Assembly: GCA_026397725.1 (NCBI GenBank)
Contig: JAPLUI010000228.1
Location: forward strand, 62,001-126,000
Reading direction: 5' to 3'
DNA length: 64,000 nt
Source: Verrucomicrobiota bacterium
GTDB taxonomy: Bacteria > Verrucomicrobiota > Verrucomicrobiia > Verrucomicrobiales > Akkermansiaceae
Shown: one piece after another, positions 33,848 through 41,636 of the stretch
How positions within the stretch are numbered: position 1 is the stretch's first letter
How the letters are laid out: every line of letters starts with the position of its first letter
The notes under the pieces: model-generated
Databases searched by the model: none
What the model saw: the letters and a program-made list of their open reading frames with translations, nothing else
What the model was told of the DNA's origin: nothing
Program-made: the position numbers and the translations under genes

Positions 33848-35038
33848 TCATTGCCGCAGCACCGTGCGCAACACTCCGTCCACCGACTCAGCGAAGGCAC
33901 GCGGAGTGAAGAACCGCATGAATCCGTCCCGCGCTGCCAGCGCCAGCGCATGCCGTTCGGTCAAGGGCATCGCAGCCGCCCTCCGAATGGCCTCCCGAAC
34001 CCCTTCCACGGTCGGCGAACCAATCCGTACCAAGCCGTCCTCCCACGGCAGATCCGCCGTCTCCGTAACCACTGGCACCCGCCCCAACGCAGTCCCGGCG
34101 ACCAATGCCGTCGATTGCCCGGAATTCAAGCCGGCGTAAATCAGGAACGGACATGCGGCCGCCACCCTCCGCCGCACTGCAGCGAACCTCAAGCTCGGCC
34201 TCACAAAATGGATGTTGGGCAGAGCCAATTCGCTACGGTAGGCTGCCAATACATCCGGCTCGAGTGGAGTGTCCAAATACAAATGCAAATCCCGCTCCTG
34301 GGCGAAGGCCTCGATCAACAAGTCCAAGCCCTTTTGCACACACGCGATTCCGCCTTGATACAAAAAGCCCTTGCCGCTTCCCATCGGTTTTCGGATCGCC
34401 TCGGCGGCTGCGGGAGTGATGTAGGCCGCGTTGTTAATGCAGACCGCCGACAACCCGGCTTCAGTGTATTTCCGCGTTGTCATCCGCCCTAGCCCCACCA
34501 CCAGACTGGCTCTGCCGTCCAAGGTCTGCTCGTCCTCACTGCGCAGCACGCGGGTGGGGCTTGGCAGATGTGGCAGACCGCGCCGCACTGCCAAGGCTTG
34601 GTAACGGCTTGCAGTCTGTTCCTCGAACCATTGCCAGTGGGCCGTCGTGGCGTATCGGATGATCGGGACCTCTCTCGCTTGCAGTTGCAGTAGCCGCGAC
34701 ACTGCGCTTCCCACATGAGCCACCACCAATTGATAGTCCCCGCGGGGCTCGAACAAGCCGTCCTCGTAATGCACGATGTCCGTCTCAAACCCTTGCCTGG
34801 CCAAGGCCAGGGCCCATTCGAGACTGGCACCGTGTGGATTGAAATACACTGGCAGCCGGCCCGCTCTCCATCCTTCAACAACTCCCGGGACAAATATCAA
34901 CAAGGCCCGACCACGAGGCGCCGCTCCCTCCGTCGCCGGAAAACCGCACAGCGGCGGTGGTGATATCCTCACTGCGGGTCGCTTGTGGCGCGACCGCCAC
35001 AAGTTGTCCAACCTCGCTTGCCAATAGTCGCACTTCAT
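33848..35038 (-). CDS. Glycosyltransferase, GT-B fold (GT4-like)
   Basis: A 396-residue protein. It shows the C-terminal features of a GT-B enzyme: GKGFLYQGGIACVQKGLDLLIEAF near residue 210, FVRPSLRFAAVRRRVAAACPFL near 270 and GLNSGQSTALVAGTALGRVPVV near 298, which corresponds to the donor-binding E/S-rich loop. The N-terminal half is weakly conserved, with YFNPHGASLEWALALARQGF near 69. Frames before the ATG (MKCDYWQARL) belong to an overlapping shadow of the acetyltransferase gene and are excluded. It is 5 bases from the acetyltransferase gene upstream, so part of the same operon. Family assignment is moderately sure; donor unknown. Confidence 0.7.
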   Translation of the reverse strand: MKCDYWQARLDNLWRSRHKRPAVRISPPPLCGFPATEGAAPRGRALLIFVPGVVEGWRAGRLPVYFNPHGASLEWALALARQGFETDIVHYEDGLFEPRGDYQLVVAHVGSAVSRLLQLQAREVPIIRYATTAHWQWFEEQTASRYQALAVRRGLPHLPSPTRVLRSEDEQTLDGRASLVVGLGRMTTRKYTEAGLSAVCINNAAYITPAAAEAIRKPMGSGKGFLYQGGIACVQKGLDLLIEAFAQERDLHLYLDTPLEPDVLAAYRSELALPNIHFVRPSLRFAAVRRRVAAACPFLIYAGLNSGQSTALVAGTALGRVPVVTETADLPWEDGLVRIGSPTVEGVREAIRRAAAMPLTERHALALAARDGFMRFFTPRAFAESVDGVLRTVLRQ

Positions 35039-35043
35039 CAATC

Positions 35044-35535
35044 TCAAGATGCTGATGGTTGCCGGGAGTGAATGTAGGCCACCAGCGACTCCCGGTCCGG
35101 GAATTGCTGGCGCACCTTGGCAGGATTGCCGGCGACGATCGCGTAGTCCGGCACATCCTTGGTCACCACCGCGCCAGCACCAACCACGGCGTGGCACCCG
35201 ATCGTTACTCCGCCCAGAATAACCGCGCCGGTGCCCACGCTGGCAAAGCACTTGACCCGGGTCTCCGGATGCACCACATGGCGATCAGTCCTTGGATAGC
35301 TGTCATTGGTGAACATCACGCCGTGACCAACGAAGACTCCTTCTTCAAGCGTCACTCCGGTGCAAATGAAACTGTGGCTCTCGATCTTGCAGTCCCGCAT
35401 GATATGCACCCCTCGGGTGATTTCTACAAACGGCCCGATAAAGCAATTGTCCTCGATTACACATCCGAAGATATTCACCAATTCCGGATTGAATATCCTG
35501 ACGTTCTTTCCAAGAGCCACATCGGGATCGATCAT
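35044..35535 (-). CDS. Hexapeptide N-acyltransferase (WbpD/WlbB-like)
   Basis: A 163-residue left-handed beta-helix enzyme. Hexapeptide repeats run through most of it (GCVIEDNCFIGPFVEI, IESHSFICTGVTLEEGVFVGHGV, GTGAVILGGVTIGCHAVVGAGAV), and the segment GVMFTNDSYPR matches acetyltransferases that act on amino sugars bound to UDP or dTDP, such as WbpD and FdtC-like proteins. The ATG two bases after the upstream aminotransferase stop was chosen; an earlier ATG would overlap that gene by 43 bases. Directly following a DegT aminotransferase, it most likely acetylates the amino group that enzyme installs. Confidence 0.83.
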   Translation of the reverse strand: MIDPDVALGKNVRIFNPELVNIFGCVIEDNCFIGPFVEITRGVHIMRDCKIESHSFICTGVTLEEGVFVGHGVMFTNDSYPRTDRHVVHPETRVKCFASVGTGAVILGGVTIGCHAVVGAGAVVTKDVPDYAIVAGNPAKVRQQFPDRESLVAYIHSRQPSAS

Positions 35536-35537
35536 CT

Positions 35538-36689
35538 TTATGGTGATGTTGGTAGCGACAAGTTCGAGGAGACTTGGCACATGCTGGCCTCGTAGGCGTT
35601 GATCGCGCCGACCACCATGTCCAGAACCGATGGCTCCAGCTCAGGATACATCGTCAGCGCGAGCGCTTCCTCGCACAGTTGCTCCGCGACCGGATAGTCG
35701 CCGGGCTGGTAGCCCAGGTTTCGGGTGGCCTCCTGCAAATGTAGCGGCACTGGATAATAAATGTTCGTCTGAATGCCAAGGCTGTCCAGATGTGCGATGA
35801 GCGCTTCCCGGTTGCCGTGGTAGCGAGCGACGAACACATGATGATTCGAAACCACCTCTGACGGAATCGCTTGGAAGGTGAAACTTCCCGCATGCAGTTC
35901 GTTCTCGTAGCGGGCCGCGATGTCGCGGCGGCGGCGGTTCATATCGTCGAGCACGGGAAGTTTGACTCTCAAGATCGCGGCCTGCAGTTCGTCAAGACGG
36001 CTGTTCACGCCATGAAATTCGATGTGGTCCTTATCAACCATCCCATACATCCGCAATTTGCGCAGTCGCTCGGCGTGGACCGGGTTATCCGTGACCACGA
36101 TGCCTCCGTCGCCGTAAGCGCCGAGGTTCTTCGTCGGATAGAAGCTGAATACGCCCATATCGCCGAATGCGCCCGCCTTGCTGCCGCGCAGAGTGGCCCC
36201 GTGCGCCTGCGATGCGTCCTCGATGATCGGTATTTCACCGCATACGCGCCGGAGTTCGTCGATGTCCACCACATTGCCGAAAATATGCACTGGCATGATC
36301 GCCTTCGTTCGCGGCGTGATCGCAGCCGCCACCTGATCCAGATCCATCAAGAACGTGTCCGGGCGGATGTCAACAAAGACCGGCGTGGCGCCGGAATCCA
36401 CAATGGCAGATACCGTGGGAATCGCCGTGTAGGGTGTGGAGATCACCTCGTCACCCGCGCCCACACCCAAAGCCACCAGGGACAGCGTCAGCGCGTCGGT
36501 GGCGTTGGCCGTACCCACCGCAAAGCGGCAGCCACAGTATCCGGCGAATTCTTTCTCAAACGCGGCGACCTCGGAAGCAAGGATGTATCTGCCAGTGGGC
36601 AGCACGCGGTTGATCGCGTCTTGGACCGCCGCCGCAAAATACCGGTGTTGCGGTTCCAGGTCACATCTCCAAATCATTTTGTTACTCAT
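35538..36689 (-). CDS. DegT/DnrJ/EryC1/StrS family sugar aminotransferase
   Basis: A 383-residue PLP enzyme. The PLP lysine sits in FSFYPTKNLGAYGDGG near residue 183; GTANATDALTLSL near 57 and MPVHIFGN near 128 are other family blocks. These enzymes transaminate 3- or 4-keto sugar nucleotides, usually with glutamate as donor, to amino sugars. The ATG overlaps the end of the upstream epimerase gene by 8 bases, and the acetyltransferase gene begins two bases after its stop, so keto-sugar formation, transamination and acetylation are encoded in order. Sugar identity cannot be read. Confidence 0.88.
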   Translation of the reverse strand: MSNKMIWRCDLEPQHRYFAAAVQDAINRVLPTGRYILASEVAAFEKEFAGYCGCRFAVGTANATDALTLSLVALGVGAGDEVISTPYTAIPTVSAIVDSGATPVFVDIRPDTFLMDLDQVAAAITPRTKAIMPVHIFGNVVDIDELRRVCGEIPIIEDASQAHGATLRGSKAGAFGDMGVFSFYPTKNLGAYGDGGIVVTDNPVHAERLRKLRMYGMVDKDHIEFHGVNSRLDELQAAILRVKLPVLDDMNRRRRDIAARYENELHAGSFTFQAIPSEVVSNHHVFVARYHGNREALIAHLDSLGIQTNIYYPVPLHLQEATRNLGYQPGDYPVAEQLCEEALALTMYPELEPSVLDMVVGAINAYEASMCQVSSNLSLPTSP

Positions 36690-37629
36690 GTCGTTGCTGG
36701 CTTGTCGAATTGATTACTGCTTGAACGGAATTCCTGAGTGGAGTTCGCGGAATCGAGCCGATCAGCGCTTCGATTTTGCTTCCACACAGGCAGGCACCAC
36801 CCACGTCGATCGCCTTGATCTCTGCCGGCCAGTCCTCGATGGAATAGCTTCCCTTCCCCGCCAATTCGGTCAGGACTTGGATCAGTTCCTCGAGTTCGAT
36901 GGAAGTGCCGGGGATGTTGAACGCCTGGAAGCCTCCCCAATCCGCCTCGCAAAGCCGTCCAACCATCACTGCCAGGTCAGGGGCATAGGTGAATTCGCGC
37001 GTTCTGCCCTTACCGTAGAGTTTGACCTCCTTGCCCGCCAGCGCATCCCGCAAGAAGCCCCCGAACAGCCCGATGTCCGGGCCACTCATCGGCAAGCGCT
37101 CGCCAAAGGTGTTTCCGATCAGTAGTGAGGCGGCGCTCGTGCCGGTGAGTTTGGCGAAGACCCGAAAATGCGCTTCTGCAGCCGCCTTGTGGATGCCCTG
37201 GACATCCACCGGAACCTGCGGCGTGTCCTCAGTAATGACTCGCATCACCGCATTGCCATATTGTCCGCGTGATCCCAGATACAACACCTTCCGGCATGTC
37301 GCGGCTTTCATGGACTGAATCAGCGCCAAATGGGACGCCACGTTCAGCTCCAGATCGTATCCCGGGTTGTCAAGGGCCAGGAGATGGCGCGTCCATCCCA
37401 TGCAATCGATCACCGCGTCGCTGCCCGCGAGCAAGTCCGGCAGCACCGCACACGACTCTACCGGATCCGCATGGAGTGTTACGCCGCTCACATGCGCCAG
37501 ATTCGCCGGATCGCCACCGGTCTCCAACATCAAACCGTCCACCACGGTCACGCGGTGGCCCTTGCGGCACAGCTCCTCCACAATGTGGCTGCCGATGAAC
37601 CCCGCACCTCCCGCGACCAGAATATTCAT
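36682..37629 (-). CDS. NAD-dependent epimerase/dehydratase-like protein lacking the catalytic tyrosine
   Basis: A 315-residue extended short-chain dehydrogenase. The nucleotide-binding motif is VAGGAGFIGSHIVE at residues 5-18. The catalytic Ser is visible in LYLGSRGQYG (Ser120), but the expected YxxxK is QGIHK at 144-148, so glutamine replaces the tyrosine while the lysine remains. It may be a reductase or isomerase that works without that tyrosine, or a binding or regulatory protein. It is placed between the NTP transferase and the aminotransferase of an amino-sugar cassette. The codon is CAG, a clean replacement and not a frameshift. Confidence 0.75.
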   Translation of the reverse strand: MNILVAGGAGFIGSHIVEELCRKGHRVTVVDGLMLETGGDPANLAHVSGVTLHADPVESCAVLPDLLAGSDAVIDCMGWTRHLLALDNPGYDLELNVASHLALIQSMKAATCRKVLYLGSRGQYGNAVMRVITEDTPQVPVDVQGIHKAAAEAHFRVFAKLTGTSAASLLIGNTFGERLPMSGPDIGLFGGFLRDALAGKEVKLYGKGRTREFTYAPDLAVMVGRLCEADWGGFQAFNIPGTSIELEELIQVLTELAGKGSYSIEDWPAEIKAIDVGGACLCGSKIEALIGSIPRTPLRNSVQAVINSTSQQRHE

Positions 37630-37672
37630 AGGTTATTGGTTTGCCATATGGAAACAGTTACTGCGGCCCGTC

Positions 37673-38386
37673 TCAGTCAGCAGTTGTTTCCGTCGCGTAG
37701 AAGTTTTTCTGAAAGTCCTCCTGTGCCGATTCGTAATCATCCACGCGGCCGATATCAAGCCAGTAGTCCTTCAGATCATATTTGGTAACAAGCTGCCCTT
37801 CCGCCAGCAGTTTCAGGATCAATTGGTCCATGCCATAGTATTCATCCTCGGGAATGTGCGCGAAGATTCCGGGTTTCATCACATAGATGCCAGCTAGCGC
37901 GTGGGTCACGAGATTCGGCTTTTCCTCGATGCCCGTCACCCGGTCGCCGTCGAAGAAGATGTTTCCGAACGCGTAGGGCATGACGATTTTCTTGACCGTG
38001 ATCGTCAGCAATGACTCACGGGCTGCCGCGTAATCGCGCAGCGCACTGAAGTCCACATTGCACAAAATGTCTCCATTCATCACCACGAACGGTTCGTCGA
38101 GCTGCTTCTCCAACAGCTTGAGGGGGCCGGCCGTGCCCAGGCGCTTTTCCTCACGGCTGATGACCAGGTTCACGCCATAGCGTGATCCATCGCCGAAGAA
38201 ATTCTCGATGTAAGCGGATTTGTAATTGGTGGCGAGGAACACCTCCGTGACCCCGTGCTTGCGCAGGTGTTCGATCTGGATTTCCAGAACCGCCTTTTCG
38301 CCGATGGGAAGGAGGGGCTTGGGGATGACTTCGGTAAACGGCTTGAGCCGGGTGCCGAGACCGCCGGCGAGGATGACTGCTTTCAT
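37673..38386 (-). CDS. Sugar-1-phosphate nucleotidyltransferase
   Basis: A 237-residue enzyme with the family start MKAVILAGGLGTRLKPFTE and the IPKPLLPIGEKAVLE site, then FVVMNGDILCN near residue 100 with its metal-binding Asp, and a C-terminal end KDYWLDIGRVDDYESAQ typical of mannose-1-phosphate guanylyltransferase and PtmE-like proteins. It activates a sugar phosphate with NTP to give the NDP-sugar used by the dehydratase upstream. The nucleotide (GTP, UTP or dTTP) is not decided by what I can see. The ATG is fixed by the conserved N-terminus. Confidence 0.86.
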   Translation of the reverse strand: MKAVILAGGLGTRLKPFTEVIPKPLLPIGEKAVLEIQIEHLRKHGVTEVFLATNYKSAYIENFFGDGSRYGVNLVISREEKRLGTAGPLKLLEKQLDEPFVVMNGDILCNVDFSALRDYAAARESLLTITVKKIVMPYAFGNIFFDGDRVTGIEEKPNLVTHALAGIYVMKPGIFAHIPEDEYYGMDQLILKLLAEGQLVTKYDLKDYWLDIGRVDDYESAQEDFQKNFYATETTAD

Positions 38387-38490
38387 GTGGGAGGGACGTG
38401 TTAAAGTATGACTGCGGAAGAAATCCTCGCCGCAACGGGACGCAGCAAGTACCACCATGGGAAAGCAGATTCATGGACCGGTTGGTTGTG

Positions 38491-38514
38491 TTCTTAGCGT
38501 TCTCTCGCGGCTAA
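38491..38514. repeat. Interspersed AGCGTTCTCTCGCGGCTA repeat, short copy
   Basis: The stretch TTAGCGTTCTCTCGCGGCTA matches the right end of the longer repeat near 39602-39633 (TTTGCGTTCTCACGCGGCTA). It lies after the LegB-like gene's stop. Repeats of this type are scattered between genes in many genomes. Confidence 0.5.
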
Positions 38515-38535
38515 ACCGTCGAGAGCCAGCACCGC

Positions 38536-39525
38536 CTAGATCGTGTATTTGTTAGAATCGTATCGATGGTGGTTTCCCCGGAACCATTCGATGGTTCTTG
38601 CCAGGCCAGTTTCGAGATTGGTCTTGGGTTCCCAGCCCAGCAGTTCTTTCGCCAGGGTGTTGTCCGCCAGCAGGCGCTCGACCTCGCTCTGGTGGGGCCG
38701 CAAGCGATCCGCCTCTTGAACGACCGGCACGTCCTTGCCCACCATACGGGCGATCAAGGCCGCCAGATCCCCGATGCTGATTTCACGGCCGGAGCCGAAA
38801 CTGATCGTTTGACCAATGGCTGCGGGATCGAGTCCGGCGGCAAGGAAGCCATCGACCGTGTTGTCGACGTAATTGAGATCCCGCGTGGGGCTCAGCGAAC
38901 CGAGCTTCACCACGCCATTGGTCAGGATTTGACTGATGATGGTAGGGATGACGGCGCGGGCCGACTGGCGGGGACCGAAGGTGTTGAAGGGCCTTACCGT
39001 GACACAAGGGAGATCAAATGAACGGTGGAAGGATTCCGCCATCTTGTCCGCACCGATCTTGCTGGCGGAGTAGGGGGACTGGCCTTGCAAGGGGTGTTTC
39101 TCGTCGATGGGCACGTAGAGCGCGGTGCCATAGACCTCGGACGTTGAAGTGTGGAGGACGCGTCCCGTGCCACAGCGGCACGCGGCTTGGAGCACGTTGA
39201 GGGTGCCGATCACGTTGGTGCGCACATAGGATTCCGGGGCGACGTAGGAATAGGGAATCGCAATGAGAGCGGCAAGGTGGAAGACGATGTCCTTGCCTTC
39301 GATAATCGTCTGCATGAACCCGGGATCGCAGATATCGCCAGCACCGATAGTCATCTCGTTCTTGAGATCCGAGGTGTTGAGCCAACCGTTGGAGCCGAGT
39401 GCGTTGTAATGGACCATGGCAGTCACCTTCGCTCCCTCGCGGACGAGTCTTTCGGCAAGATGGCTGCCAATGAAGCCACCGGCTCCGGTGACGAGGACGT
39501 GCTTGCTTTGGTAAGAATTTGGCAT
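38536..39525 (-). CDS. NAD-dependent sugar-nucleotide 4,6-dehydratase, LegB-like
   Basis: A 329-residue extended SDR. VLVTGAGGFIGSHLAERL is the NAD site; TSTSEVYGTALYVPIDEKHP near residue 122 and QSPYSASKIGADKMAESF with the catalytic Tyr-Lys are followed by RPFNTFGPRQSARAVIPT. Together with HLAALIAIPYSYVAPESY these match LegB-type dehydratases that make 4-keto-6-deoxy sugars, for example in legionaminic acid synthesis. No NeuB-like synthase or CMP-sugar synthetase is present here, so a 4-amino-6-deoxy sugar used directly is more likely. It heads the dehydratase, NTP transferase, epimerase-like, aminotransferase, acetyltransferase series. Confidence 0.87.
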   Translation of the reverse strand: MPNSYQSKHVLVTGAGGFIGSHLAERLVREGAKVTAMVHYNALGSNGWLNTSDLKNEMTIGAGDICDPGFMQTIIEGKDIVFHLAALIAIPYSYVAPESYVRTNVIGTLNVLQAACRCGTGRVLHTSTSEVYGTALYVPIDEKHPLQGQSPYSASKIGADKMAESFHRSFDLPCVTVRPFNTFGPRQSARAVIPTIISQILTNGVVKLGSLSPTRDLNYVDNTVDGFLAAGLDPAAIGQTISFGSGREISIGDLAALIARMVGKDVPVVQEADRLRPHQSEVERLLADNTLAKELLGWEPKTNLETGLARTIEWFRGNHHRYDSNKYTI

Positions 39526-39548
39526 GAGTGAAGGGTGCTTGGGAACGC

Positions 39549-39633
39549 TTTGCCGCAAAGCAACGCAAGGCTCGCAAAGGGAAGAACAAGAGGGGAATCT
39601 GACTCTTGCGTTCTTTGCGTTCTCACGCGGCTA
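39549..39633. repeat. Interspersed inverted repeat of AACGCAAAG type
   Basis: An imperfect inverted repeat: TGCCGCAAAGCAACGCAAGG with CTCGCAAAGG on the left (39551-39580) faces TCTTGCGTTCTTTGCGTTCT and CACGCGGCTA on the right (39604-39633). The final CTA is the TAG stop of the neighbouring GT4 gene. A shorter relative lies at 38491-38514. Confidence 0.6.
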
Positions 39634-40797
39634 TGATGCTGATTTTTTGCGTGTGTCGGCTGCCGCGGAAACCTCCCGGTAAATATCCAAATGCGCTTGG
39701 GCCACGACCTTGGGATGAAAACGCCTGTCGGCATCGTCCTTGGCCGCCGCGCCTAACTGCCCCCGCAGCTCAGCGTCTTGGGCCAGACGCGTCACTTGTC
39801 GGCGGATGTCGGCAGGATCGCGGGGATCGAACAATAAACCCGTTTCCCCGTCCCGGATCAGATCCGGAATGCCACCCACCCGCGAAGCCACCACGGGCAC
39901 GCCGCCCGCCATGGCCTCGATCAACGCCATCGGACAATTCTCCTCCAAACTCGGCAACACCAGAAATCCCGACTCTACCATCTGTTTGCGGATGTCGCCC
40001 GACTCCAGATACCCGAGATGCCGGATCATCGGCAATTCCTCCAGTATCCTCTGGAACTCCGCGCTATACCAATGCCCATTCGACATCGCACCCGCGAATG
40101 CCAGCTCGCACATTCCGGAAGTCACTAGATCTCTGCACGCCTCGATCAGCGCCACCTGGTTTTTCCATGGGCTGATGTTAGCCACGCACAAGCCGCGCTT
40201 CCCGTTGGCGGGGACCACCCGCTCCGTGAAAAAGCCGACATCCACCGCATTGGGCACCACCCATGTCCGTCTCGCGCCGGACTTCACTCGGTCGCGGATG
40301 TAGCTGCTCAGGCAAACCACTCCATTGCAAGCTCCCACGGTCCAGCGTTCGAGCTTACGCGCCATCCAATAATAGCTTCCGAATTTGGCTCCGGTAAACT
40401 CCGCGATCCGACCCATGTGTCCGTGAATCGTAATCACGGCGGGTTTGCCCGAACACGCCGCCGCCATCGCGCACTCCCGCTCGGTTCCCTGCCCGTGCAC
40501 CACCTCCACCTTCAATTCCGCCGCCAAACTCCGGACCGCGCCCACGCATCCCAAAAACAGGCTGCGCCCCCAACCCAGTCGCGGCACGACGGGTTGGTGA
40601 AACCAAATATTTGGCGCGAGCTTCTCTGGTGCCGCCATTACCCGCTTGGAGCATGACGCCACATGCACCTCCACCTCATCGCCGAGCGCTTCAAATCCCT
40701 GAAGAAGTGACACAATCGGCGAACTCAGCCACGGCTCTGGCATGTCATACAGGCCGCGGTGCTCGCGGTTATCGGTTGTGACTAACAGGATTCTCAT
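39631..40797 (-). CDS. Glycosyltransferase family 4, paralogue 1
   Basis: A 388-residue GT-B enzyme. MRILLVTTDNREHRGLYDMP begins it; HGQGTERECA near residue 119, VPNAVDVGFFTE near 198, CVANISPWKNQVALIEA near 218 and the donor-site LPSLEENCPMALIEAMAGG near 296 follow. It is a clear paralogue of the gene at 42862-44016 (same order of blocks: TTDNRE, CSKR, FHQPVVPR, QGTER, TIHGHM). The ATG is fixed by this alignment. Its stop codon lies at the edge of an intergenic repeat. Donor and acceptor unknown. Confidence 0.87.
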   Translation of the reverse strand: MRILLVTTDNREHRGLYDMPEPWLSSPIVSLLQGFEALGDEVEVHVASCSKRVMAAPEKLAPNIWFHQPVVPRLGWGRSLFLGCVGAVRSLAAELKVEVVHGQGTERECAMAAACSGKPAVITIHGHMGRIAEFTGAKFGSYYWMARKLERWTVGACNGVVCLSSYIRDRVKSGARRTWVVPNAVDVGFFTERVVPANGKRGLCVANISPWKNQVALIEACRDLVTSGMCELAFAGAMSNGHWYSAEFQRILEELPMIRHLGYLESGDIRKQMVESGFLVLPSLEENCPMALIEAMAGGVPVVASRVGGIPDLIRDGETGLLFDPRDPADIRRQVTRLAQDAELRGQLGAAAKDDADRRFHPKVVAQAHLDIYREVSAAADTRKKSAS

Positions 40798-40811
40798 TTC
40801 ACCACAGTCTA

Positions 40812-41636
40812 TCAATACCAGCCTGACAGTTTTCTGAGCCAATGCACGCAATGCCCGCGTATTGATCGATTCGACTCAAATGATGCGAATGCGTACTGCT
40901 CAGCCAGGTCCTGCAATTTCGCTGGTGTCGGTGGGAATCCAGCCAACTGCCTGCCAGCGCGTGTCCATGGGGCGGTTCTCAGCACGCAGCGCCCTGGATG
41001 GCGAAGTCGGCAATAATGCCCGTAGGTTTCATATTCGCTGAAGAGATTGGTGCCCTTGCCCCGCAGGTGATCGATCACGGTCCAGGCCCAACCATTGCCG
41101 AGCGGATTGCGTGACTCGATTTCACCGAGTAATTCCTTCAAAGTCCCCGCCTCGATCCACTGGTGCTGCGAGATGAACGATATTCGCTCCGCAGGCCGCT
41201 TGCCAAACAGCGCCTCGAAGGTCTCGAAATAGGGTTGATGGAACTCGGCGGAAGTCGTCAGCAAGGTCCGACCCTCCGCGTCGCGGAACTCCAGCGGTCT
41301 CAGCAAGATGGTGTCCGCGTCCCAAATCAGATATCCCTCGTCTGCGGCACAGGTGTCCGCGAAGGCCCATTTGAGAAACTGTTGAAAATACCACCCCGCG
41401 CCGACGGGGAAAAAGGGTAGAGGATGTTTTCTCAATTCCGCGAGTGTCATGCCGGGCACCATCCCATCCTCGTCCAGCAACGTCAGTCCGCTACCACAAG
41501 CGTTCCTAAACTGTCCAAAGTCGCCGCGCCGGGTGATGACATGGGGTGCCGCCTCCGGCAGGTTCCGAGTCAAACTCTCATAGGCCAGCCGATATACGGG
41601 CAGATCACGGACGATACATGGAGAGACTACTTTCAT
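40812..41636 (-). CDS. DUF6492-like glycosyltransferase
   Basis: A 274-residue protein starting MKVVSPCIVRDLPVYRLAYE. The key motif is GYLIWDADTILLRPLEF near residue 101, a D-A-D metal-binding site of GT-A transferases (GT8-like fold), with FFPVGAGWYFQQFLKW before it and QHQWIEAGTLKELL and YETYGHYC after it. This is the pattern I know as DUF6492, seen in capsule and O-antigen clusters. Its start codon overlaps the acyltransferase stop by four bases (ATGA), which supports the start. Sugar and acceptor unknown. Confidence 0.7.
   Translation of the reverse strand: MKVVSPCIVRDLPVYRLAYESLTRNLPEAAPHVITRRGDFGQFRNACGSGLTLLDEDGMVPGMTLAELRKHPLPFFPVGAGWYFQQFLKWAFADTCAADEGYLIWDADTILLRPLEFRDAEGRTLLTTSAEFHQPYFETFEALFGKRPAERISFISQHQWIEAGTLKELLGEIESRNPLGNGWAWTVIDHLRGKGTNLFSEYETYGHYCRLRHPGRCVLRTAPWTRAGRQLAGFPPTPAKLQDLAEQYAFASFESNRSIRGHCVHWLRKLSGWY

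Noticed and set aside
36682..37629. Ordinary UDP-glucose 4-epimerase call
   Set aside because: The catalytic tyrosine is replaced by glutamine, so the specific name is not supported.
38536..39525. Legionaminic acid pathway
   Set aside because: The dehydratase looks LegB-like, but no NeuB/LegI-type synthase or CMP-sugar synthetase is in the window, so the full pathway is not claimed.
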